This document shows, in pieces, positions 6,910-11,692 of a stretch of DNA of 11,692 nt. The DNA comes from Tardiphaga sp. (lineage in GTDB: Bacteria > Pseudomonadota > Alphaproteobacteria > Rhizobiales > Xanthobacteraceae): contig JAQGJF010000634.1 in NCBI GenBank assembly GCA_028290765.1, positions 1-11,692 of the forward strand. Reading direction: 5' to 3'. Within the stretch, counting starts at the first letter, position 1. Every line of letters begins with the position of its first letter. Under the pieces are notes generated by a model. It ran no database searches. It saw nothing but the letters and a program-made list of their open reading frames with translations, and was not told the DNA's origin. The position numbers and the translations under genes were made by a program.

Positions 6910-8396
6910 GTCTTGATCCATACCGCCTTGACGTTGAGATATTCTTCAAGATGCTGCTTGCCGGACTCGCGGCCGTAGCCGCTCATCTTGTAGCCGCCGA
7001 ACGGCACCGCCGGATCCATCGCCTGGTAGCAGTTCACCCACACCGAACCGGCGCGGATCGCTTTCGCCAGACGGTGCGCCTTGCTGACGTCGCGGGTCCA
7101 CACCCCGCTGCCGAGGCCGAAGGTGGTGGCGTTGGCGCGCCGGATCAATTCGTCGGTATCGGTGAAGGGGATGGCCGAGATCACCGGCCCGAAGATTTCC
7201 TCCTGCGCGATGCGCATGTCGTCGCGCACATTGGCGAATACCGTCGGCGGCACGAAATAGCCTTTTGCCAGCGCGCCGTCGGTGAGTCGGCCGCCGCCGG
7301 TTAGCGCCTTGGCGCCCTCCTTCGATCCGATATCGAGATAGGAGGTGACGCGATCGAGCTGCTGCTCGGAAACCAGTGGTCCGATCTGGGTGTTGGGGTC
7401 GAGGCCGTTGCCGACCTGCAGGGTCTTACCATAGGCGGCGACGCGGCCGACGAACTCGTCATAGACCCGCTGCTCGACGAACAGCCGCGTGCCGGCGCTG
7501 CAGATCTGGCCGGAATTGGCGAACACCGCCATCGCGGCGCCCGGCACCGCGGCATCGAGATCGGCATCGGCGAACACGAGGTCCGGCGATTTGCCGCCGA
7601 GCTCGAGCGACACCCGCTTCAAATTGCCTGACGACGCCCGGACGATCGCCTGGCCGGTGACATGCGAGCCGGTGAAGGCGACCTTGTCGACATCGGGATG
7701 CGCGGCCAGCGCCGCGCCTGCGGTCTCGCCATAGCCCGGCACGACATTGATGACGCCGGCCGGCACGCCGGCCTCCAGCGCCAGTTCGGCCAGTCGAAGC
7801 GAGGCCAGCGGGGCTTCCTCCGCCGGCTTCAGCACGACCGTGCAGCCGGTGGCGAGGGCAGGGCCGATCTTCCAGACGCTGGCAGTGAGCGGACTGTTCC
7901 ACGGGATGATCGCGCCGACGACGCCGACCGGCTCCTTCAGCGTGTAGGAAAACACGTCGCCGGGCAGCGAATTCTCGATGGTCTCGCCATGCAGCGCAGT
8001 GGCCTGGCCGGCATAATAGCGCAGCATCCCCAGCACGCGCAGCTTGGTGGCGCGGGTGCGGCTGATCGGTGCGCCCATGTCGAGCGTGTCGAGGGTCGAG
8101 AGTTCATCGAAATGCTGCTCGACCAGATCGGCGAGCTTGAGCAGCAGCGCCTGGCGCTCGTACGGCTTGACCTTGCTCCAGGGCCCGTCGAAAGCGCGGC
8201 GGGCGGCGGCCACGGCGCGGTTGATATCCTCGGCGTCGCCTTCGGCCACGCTCGCCAGCAGTTCGCCGGTGGCGGGATTGTGGGTCTCGAAGCGTTTGCC
8301 GGAGGCGGCGTCGAGCCATTTGCCGTCGATCAGCATCTGCTTGTAGGAACCATCCGCAAAAGGATGGCGTGCTATTGCCATCTGGGTCACCGCCAT
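6903..8396 (-). CDS. NAD(P)-dependent aldehyde dehydrogenase (ALDH superfamily)
   Basis: This 497-residue protein oxidises an aldehyde to the acid with NAD(P) in the cytoplasm. The key residues are present (numbering from the ATG at 8396): N166 in 'IIPWNSP', K190 in 'LKPAEEAP', the 'FTGS' turn (241-244), the general base E265 in 'LELGGKSP', the nucleophile C299 in 'GQICSAGTR', and 'EEIFGPV' (399-405). Length is normal for the family. I chose the ATG at 8396 because AGGAG ends 7 nt upstream of it; an in-frame ATG at 8411 would use that site as coding sequence. The C-terminal 'DPAVPFGGYKMSGYGRESGKQHLEEYLNVKAVWI' places it near the ALDH1/betaine- or phenylacetaldehyde-type enzymes. Substrate cannot be read from sequence. 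A membrane-protein gene lies 81 nt upstream on the same strand and may be co-transcribed. Confidence 0.93.
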   Translation of the reverse strand: MAVTQMAIARHPFADGSYKQMLIDGKWLDAASGKRFETHNPATGELLASVAEGDAEDINRAVAAARRAFDGPWSKVKPYERQALLLKLADLVEQHFDELSTLDTLDMGAPISRTRATKLRVLGMLRYYAGQATALHGETIENSLPGDVFSYTLKEPVGVVGAIIPWNSPLTASVWKIGPALATGCTVVLKPAEEAPLASLRLAELALEAGVPAGVINVVPGYGETAGAALAAHPDVDKVAFTGSHVTGQAIVRASSGNLKRVSLELGGKSPDLVFADADLDAAVPGAAMAVFANSGQICSAGTRLFVEQRVYDEFVGRVAAYGKTLQVGNGLDPNTQIGPLVSEQQLDRVTSYLDIGSKEGAKALTGGGRLTDGALAKGYFVPPTVFANVRDDMRIAQEEIFGPVISAIPFTDTDELIRRANATTFGLGSGVWTRDVSKAHRLAKAIRAGSVWVNCYQAMDPAVPFGGYKMSGYGRESGKQHLEEYLNVKAVWIKTA

Positions 8397-8477
8397 GTGT
8401 GCGCTCCTCATCGTTCTATTGCTGTGTTTGGTCGACCATAGCGCACAGGGTCGGAACGTAAAGCGCGGCTGCGCGGG

Positions 8478-9041
8478 TCAGGCCTGCGTGTGGCGCCGCG
8501 AGTCGGTCGACCCGCCGGCCGGGGAGGGGCGTCTCAGCCAGTCGTAGCCGTAGGCCAGCAGCAGAAAGAACAGCGCGTGGCAATCGGCAAACCAGACTAT
8601 GCCCTCCCAGGTCAGGTTTGCGCTGCCCGCAAAGCCTTCGCCGGTCACGGGGAGGATGATGGCGGCGTTGATGATCCAGACCGCGATCGCATAAAACCAT
8701 CCCTTGAAGGTGGCACCCTGCGGCAGCACTGGTTCCAGAACGAAGGCGTAAAGCAGCGCCATCGTGATTCCGACCGCCAGATGAAAGCTGGTCTGGAACA
8801 GGGCGCTTTTCGGCGCTGGCCCGTGCAGCGCCGACCACAGCGAGGACACGCCAAAGCGCACCAGCGGTCCGGACAACAGGGATGTCAGGAGCCGCAGTAG
8901 CCCGCCATGCGCGGTGGCAAGCTCAAAAAGATCCGCGGCCTTGAGCGCAAGCGTGTTGAGGATGATCGCCACGGTACCCGCCAGCAGCGCGGCACGAAGC
9001 CGGCTCATCGGTGGCAATGCTTGAACAGGAAATATCGACAT
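8478..9041 (-). CDS. Unrecognised four-helix inner-membrane protein
   Basis: I do not recognise a family for this 187-residue protein. It has four good membrane segments: about residues 15-35 (LRAALLAGTVAIILNTLAL), 83-105 (FHLAVGITMALLYAFVLEP), 116-134 (FYAIAVWIINAAIILPVTG) and 147-165 (GIVWFADCHALFFLLLAYG). A weaker hydrophobic stretch lies near 55-68. The C-terminal tail (about 168-187) is polar and basic and should be cytoplasmic. The ATG at 9041 has GGAG 7 nt upstream and is preferred over an in-frame start at 9056. The gene is followed after 81 nt by the aldehyde dehydrogenase on the same strand. A promoter resembling the EcfG consensus lies about 40-60 nt upstream, hinting at general-stress control. 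It is probably a genuine conserved membrane protein of unknown role. Confidence 0.8.
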   Translation of the reverse strand: MSIFPVQALPPMSRLRAALLAGTVAIILNTLALKAADLFELATAHGGLLRLLTSLLSGPLVRFGVSSLWSALHGPAPKSALFQTSFHLAVGITMALLYAFVLEPVLPQGATFKGWFYAIAVWIINAAIILPVTGEGFAGSANLTWEGIVWFADCHALFFLLLAYGYDWLRRPSPAGGSTDSRRHTQA

Positions 9042-9078
9042 CAGTATTCTCCACATCGGGATGTCTTACCCAATGTGG

Positions 9079-9103
9079 AACGCTGTTGTGCATGAACTAT
9101 TCC
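9079..9103 (-). promoter_or_regulatory. Candidate EcfG-type (general stress sigma) promoter
   Basis: Read on the - strand, GGAAT (9103-9099) is followed by a 16-nt spacer and CGTT (9082-9079). The alphaproteobacterial EcfG consensus is GGAAC-N16/17-CGTT, so there is one mismatch in the -35 box and correct spacing. Transcription would begin about 30 nt before the membrane-protein start at 9041, leaving room for its GGAG site. A single match this short can arise by chance. Confidence 0.35.
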
Positions 9104-9350
9104 GGACTCGTGGACTTGTTATTGCGGTCCGGCGGGGAATAACGCCGCCGTTACCAAATAAGTTTTGATCGATCGCTAGAGGGAATGCCTTGCCGTCAGC
9201 TGAGGGCCGAAAGCATTCAGGCGATGAGCAAGGGATGCGCAGGCCAGGCCGGCATGTGACACTTATATGTCAGGATCGATTCGACGATCCTTTGCAATTG
9301 CGATACTGCCGTCGGCCAGCAGGTCGATACCGGTGTGATTGCAGTCTGGA
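9104..9350. other. Intergenic region without a recognisable gene
   Basis: No gene was found here. Visible structure: a 6-bp stem, CGGCGG (9130-9135) with CCGCCG (9145-9150); an inverted repeat TGACA-N6-TGTCA (9257-9272); and directly after it a 7-bp stem AGGATCG/CGATCCT (9272-9291). The 61-codon frame at 9190-9375 (+) overlaps the OMP gene antisense and has no domain signal. Confidence 0.5.
9272..9291 (-). terminator. Possible terminator after the single-barrel OMP gene
   Basis: AGGATCG (9272-9278) pairs perfectly with CGATCCT (9285-9291) around a 6-nt loop, 60 nt beyond the OMP stop on the - strand. TGACA-N6-TGTCA (9257-9272) follows immediately. There is no T-run, so the function is tentative. 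Confidence 0.3.
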
Positions 9351-10229
9351 TTACGCTTCATCCAGACTTCGGTAGTTCACACCGACCCGGGCGACGTTGA
9401 AGCTGGTGTGGAAGTTCGCATTGAAGGTCGAGGCCACCGTTCCGGCTGGGAATAGCAATGCCCTTTCGGTCAGGGCGACGGTGCCCAGGTCGACATAGAG
9501 ATATTCGGCCTTGAGGATCACATTTCGGGTGACGGCGTATTCGAGCCCCGCGCCCGCGGTCCAGCCCGTGGCCGTGGTGCCGGAGGACCCCGAAAAGCAG
9601 GTCGCACCCAAGACGCAGGAGACGCCAAATCCACCGACGGGTAAGCCCAGCGCGCCGACGCTGTGGCTGTAACTGCCGGTGTGCTCGGCACGGCCATAAG
9701 CGAATCCGCCAGTCAGATAGGCCATGAGATTGTCGGTGGGCAGATAGCCCAAGCGCGCTCTGACGGTCCCGAACCACTTGATGTGCTCGTCGACCGGCAC
9801 GTTGGTGGGCAGGCCGGCCAACACCGCGTTGGCGGAGCCGGAGCCCTTGATGTCAGCCCAGCTGAAATCGGCTTCGGCACCGGCGACCCAATTGCGATCC
9901 CACTGCCAATTGTAGCCGGCCTGCACGCCGCCGAGCGCGTCGGAAGATTTGAAGGATACCGGGCGTGGTGCGGCATTGAGTCCGAAAGGAAGGCCGGGCT
10001 CAAACAGGGCGGCAGATGCCGCATCATTCGGCGTGAAATCGAAATTGCGATCTTTCCACCCGCCACCGCCGCTGGCGCCGACATAAAATCCGGTCCAGCT
10101 GTAGGCCCCGACGACGGGCGGGGCCTTGACCGGCATATCGGCGGCCAATGCCGAAGCTGGCGCGGCAACCGCGATGGCGAACGCCGTGGCACCGCCGGTG
10201 ATGATGTTCGATCGCAACGAGCTTCGCAT
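9351..10229 (-). CDS. Single-barrel Omp25/31-like outer-membrane protein
   Basis: This 292-residue protein has a signal peptide (hydrophobic about residues 9-25, cleavage near 'ALA-AD', about 29). A short Pro-rich segment (DMPVKAPP) leads into one porin-like barrel from 'YSWTGFYVGASGGGGW' (43-58) to 'VARVGVNY' (279-286). Internal landmarks typical of the family are 'GGVQAGYNWQW' (100-110), 'RARLGYLPTDNLMAYLTGGFAYG' (157-179) and 'GAGLEYAVTRNVILKAEYLYVDLG' (226-249). Two cysteines (205, 211) sit in a predicted external loop and could form a disulfide. The C-terminus is odd: where relatives end in an aromatic residue (as in 'GVNYRF'), this one reads 'GVNYRSLDEA'. I chose the ATG at 10229 because it starts the signal peptide and has GGAG 6 nt upstream; the frame stays open to 10538 but that part is promoter DNA. 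It is divergent from an AraC regulator. Confidence 0.88.
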   Translation of the reverse strand: MRSSLRSNIITGGATAFAIAVAAPASALAADMPVKAPPVVGAYSWTGFYVGASGGGGWKDRNFDFTPNDAASAALFEPGLPFGLNAAPRPVSFKSSDALGGVQAGYNWQWDRNWVAGAEADFSWADIKGSGSANAVLAGLPTNVPVDEHIKWFGTVRARLGYLPTDNLMAYLTGGFAYGRAEHTGSYSHSVGALGLPVGGFGVSCVLGATCFSGSSGTTATGWTAGAGLEYAVTRNVILKAEYLYVDLGTVALTERALLFPAGTVASTFNANFHTSFNVARVGVNYRSLDEA

Positions 10230-10306
10230 GACAGTCTCCAATCCCCAGTCGTATCCATATCTGCCGGATTCCTGACAGGTCGGGGGATCGTCGTCTTGTC
10301 CTTGGC

Positions 10307-10332
10307 CGCGCCTGAGTTGGATGCTGACGCAC
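10307..10332 (+). repeat. 26-bp imperfect direct repeat, copy 1
   Basis: Bases 10307-10332 match 10387-10412 at about 19 of 26 positions. The shared blocks are CGCGC, TTGGAT and TGACGC at identical internal spacing. The copies are 80 bp apart start to start. This copy is the one nearer the OMP gene and could be a second, distal operator. Confidence 0.5.
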
Positions 10333-10386
10333 TGTTTGCGGATTGGCCCTCGATATTGCGCGACGGACACAATTTCGTCGGTCAAG

Positions 10387-10433
10387 CGCGCAGGACTTGG
10401 ATAGTGACGCGCCCGTCTTGGACTTGCGCGCGC
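10387..10433 (+). promoter_or_regulatory. Candidate AraC-type operator: CGCGC repeats with 21-bp period
   Basis: CGCGCAGGACTTGGA (10387-10401) and CGCGCCCGTCTTGGA (10408-10422) agree at 12 of 15 positions and start exactly 21 bp apart. A third CGCGC (10429-10433) continues the same period. The spacing equals that of the repeat in the other OMP/AraC intergenic region (2593-2629), which also contains CGCGC and TTGGAT. It lies about 130-175 bp upstream of the AraC start and 160-205 bp from the OMP start. Binding by the adjacent regulator is inferred from geometry and synteny. Confidence 0.5.
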
Positions 10434-10459
10434 AGATGCCGGCCCCGGCAGATAGTGCG

Positions 10460-10471
10460 GCGGTATACCGC
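10460..10471. promoter_or_regulatory. Perfect 12-bp palindrome GCGGTATACCGC
   Basis: GCGGTATACCGC is fully self-complementary and ends 91 nt before the AraC start codon. A gapless palindrome in a regulatory region suggests a site for a symmetric dimer, different from the direct repeats nearby. It is short enough to occur by chance. Confidence 0.35.
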
Positions 10472-10561
10472 ATTGGTTCCACCGGTCTCCGCTCAACTCC
10501 CGGCTGTTTCCTGCGACGGTGTTGCGGTATCCAGTCAACAGTCAGACTTCGCCGGGCACCG

Positions 10562-11533
10562 ATGTCAAAGGTCGTATTTTCTTCGGATCAGCTTCCTGCG
10601 CATCTTGACGCGCGGGCGCGCTACCGCCTGTGGCTCGACCTGTTCACGGACCACTTATGCGCGGCGGAGATTACGTTCTTTCCGGATGCGCCGTTCTATT
10701 CGCGGTCCGAATTCCTGAAATTCGGCGATATCGCGGTCAGCCAGCTTGACGCCAATATCCAGACGGCAGTGCGCACGCGGCGGCATGTCGAGGCCGATAC
10801 CCGTGGCGATTACATCATCGGCACCATGCTCAATGGCGCAAGCTCTCTGATCAGGCAGGAGGGGCGGGAAGCCGTCCGCGGAACTGGTCAGGCGATGCTC
10901 TACACCAACGCGGCGCCGATCGCGGCGCAGCACGACACCGCGGTGGCGTTTCGCGGTGTTACCGTGCCGGGCGCGCTGCTGGCCGAGCGGGTGCCGAATT
11001 TCGAGAACCTGGCGGTCAGGCCGCTCGAGGCGTCGCCTGCCTTGCGTCACCTGGAACGCTATCTCGCTATTCTCATCGACTCCGACGTCAGTGCCGACGT
11101 CGTTCTGGAGGATAATGTCGGCACGCATCTGGTCGATCTGGTCGCGCTGGCGCTCGGTGCAAGCGGGGATTCGGGCGAGCTTGCCAGCATGCGCGGCCTG
11201 CGCGCCGCGCGATTGCAGGACGCGATTGCCAATATCAAGGCCGGCTTCGCCGATCCGTCGTTTTCGCCAAGCGAACTTGCGGGTAAATTGCGCCTGTCTT
11301 CGCGCTACATCCAGGAATTGCTGCAGGAAACCGGATCGAGCTTTACCGAACGCGTCACCGAGCTGCGGCTCCAGAAGGCGCGCAACATGCTTTGCGATCA
11401 GCGTTACAATCGGTTGAAGATCAGCGATATCGCCTATGCCTGCGGTTTCAACGAGGCCTCGTATTTCAATCGCTGCTTCCGCCGCCGTTTTGGTGCGTCG
11501 CCGACGCAATATCGCGGCGGCGTCGCAAACTGA
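10562..11533 (+). CDS. AraC-family transcriptional regulator with N-terminal sensor-like domain
   Basis: This is a 323-residue protein of normal family length. Residues about 10-200 form the N-terminal AraC-binding-like domain (landmarks 'ARARYRLWLDLF' and 'GDYIIGTMLNGASSLIRQEGRE'), which senses a ligand or dimerises. Residues about 217-320 are the two-HTH DNA-binding domain: HTH1 about 233-255 (FSPSELAGKLRLSSRYIQELL), HTH2 about 286-308, signature 'CGFNEASYFNRCFRRRFGASPTQYR' 294-318. The ATG at 10562 is chosen because 'FSSDQLPAHLDARARYRLW' matches the usual N-terminus of the family. The ribosome site is weak, and the frame stays open to 10343 through non-coding repeats. It is divergent from the single-barrel OMP gene, its likeliest target. 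The effector is unknown. Its HTH half is about 50% identical by eye to the short AraC protein at 2719-3195. Confidence 0.9.
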   Translation: MSKVVFSSDQLPAHLDARARYRLWLDLFTDHLCAAEITFFPDAPFYSRSEFLKFGDIAVSQLDANIQTAVRTRRHVEADTRGDYIIGTMLNGASSLIRQEGREAVRGTGQAMLYTNAAPIAAQHDTAVAFRGVTVPGALLAERVPNFENLAVRPLEASPALRHLERYLAILIDSDVSADVVLEDNVGTHLVDLVALALGASGDSGELASMRGLRAARLQDAIANIKAGFADPSFSPSELAGKLRLSSRYIQELLQETGSSFTERVTELRLQKARNMLCDQRYNRLKISDIAYACGFNEASYFNRCFRRRFGASPTQYRGGVAN

Positions 11534-11550
11534 TTGCGGCTTGAGGCGCC

Positions 11551-11614
11551 ATGTCTGGCGGCGGGTAACGCCGGCGGTCCACCGATTTCACAAGAGGCCG
11601 TTCGGGCCAGACAT
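11551..11614. repeat. 9-bp inverted repeat downstream of the AraC gene
   Basis: ATGTCTGGC (11551-11559) is the exact inverted complement of GCCAGACAT (11606-11614), with 46 nt between. Inside lies a smaller stem, GGCG (11560-11563) with CGCC (11569-11572), stacked directly on the outer one. It begins 17 nt after the regulator's stop and may act as a transcript end or structured element. No T-run follows. Nothing else is recognised from 11534 to the window end. Confidence 0.4.
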
Positions 11615-11692
11615 AACAACCTACTTCGAGGCAATCATAGTCCGCACGATTCGCGCGGATTCAGCCTGGGGCAACCTGGCGATTTCCCGGTA

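Larger units (their letters stand above)
10230..10561. other. Divergent regulatory region between OMP and AraC genes
   Basis: These 332 nt separate two divergent start codons and must contain both promoters. They hold the repeated CGCGC/TTGGA elements (10307-10332 and 10387-10433) and a perfect palindrome (10460-10471). Both flanking frames stay open into this region, which reflects high GC and not coding. Confidence 0.7.

Noticed and set aside
5383..6921. 512-codon open frame on the - strand
   Set aside because: It lies wholly antisense to the PAS-GAF-GGDEF coding sequence, whose motifs are intact. The product is rich in Arg, Gln, His and Ala with no domain, typical of a high-GC shadow frame.
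7662..8441. 259-codon open frame on the + strand
   Set aside because: Antisense to the aldehyde dehydrogenase, which has all catalytic residues.
10230..10538. N-terminal extension of the single-barrel OMP to 10538
   Set aside because: It would bury the signal peptide 100 residues inside the protein; the ATG at 10229 has GGAG and starts the signal peptide.
10343..10561. N-terminal extension of the AraC regulator to 10343
   Set aside because: The extension translates repeat-rich promoter DNA with no family match; the family N-terminus begins at 10562.
9663..10718. 351-codon open frame on the + strand
   Set aside because: Antisense to the OMP gene, then through the repeat-rich promoter and into another frame of the AraC gene. 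No recognisable protein features.
10655..11509. 284-codon open frame on the - strand
   Set aside because: Antisense to the well-supported AraC regulator; composition is that of a shadow frame.
1..11692. CRISPR array, tRNA, IS element or phage genes
   Set aside because: No regularly spaced long repeats, no cloverleaf, no transposase or phage protein signature was seen on either strand.

Overview
The window is high-GC DNA with dense coding on both strands and long antisense shadow frames. Protein signatures point to an alphaproteobacterium of the Bradyrhizobium/Rhodopseudomonas group: Omp25/31-type porin-like barrels with the 'WTGFYVG ... GVNY' pattern, an AraC regulator with the 'CGFNEASYFNRCFRRRFG' tail, and a DUF3455 protein. 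The genus is inferred from protein style only. No tRNA, rRNA, IS element, phage gene or CRISPR array was seen.

Layout, left to right: (1) the C-terminal part of a GT39-type membrane glycosyltransferase (+), cut by the window edge, converging on (2) a two-barrel outer-membrane protein (-). (3) Divergent from it lies a short AraC-type HTH protein (+) lacking a sensor domain, which converges on (4) a secreted DUF3455 protein (-) across a strong 11-bp hairpin. A possible 56-codon membrane microprotein overlaps the start of the DUF3455 gene. (5) A non-coding stretch of about 350 nt contains a run of adjacent perfect hairpins. (6) A large membrane diguanylate cyclase follows (CHASE-PAS-GAF-GGDEF, +), converging tail to tail on (7) an aldehyde dehydrogenase (-), preceded on the same strand by (8) a four-helix membrane protein with a possible EcfG (general stress) promoter. 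(9) A second, single-barrel outer-membrane protein (-) is divergent from (10) a full-length AraC regulator (+).

The most notable pattern is that the same module, an outer-membrane barrel gene divergent from an AraC-family gene, occurs twice within 12 kb. The HTH domains of the two regulators are about half identical by hand alignment. Each divergent intergenic region carries direct repeats with an exact 21-bp period (two DNA turns) built around CGCGC, the geometry expected of AraC-family operators. Both regions also contain TTGGAT. I infer two paralogous, locally controlled surface-protein switches, one of which has lost its ligand-sensing half. The diguanylate cyclase and aldehyde dehydrogenase between them have intact key residues and look like ordinary active enzymes.
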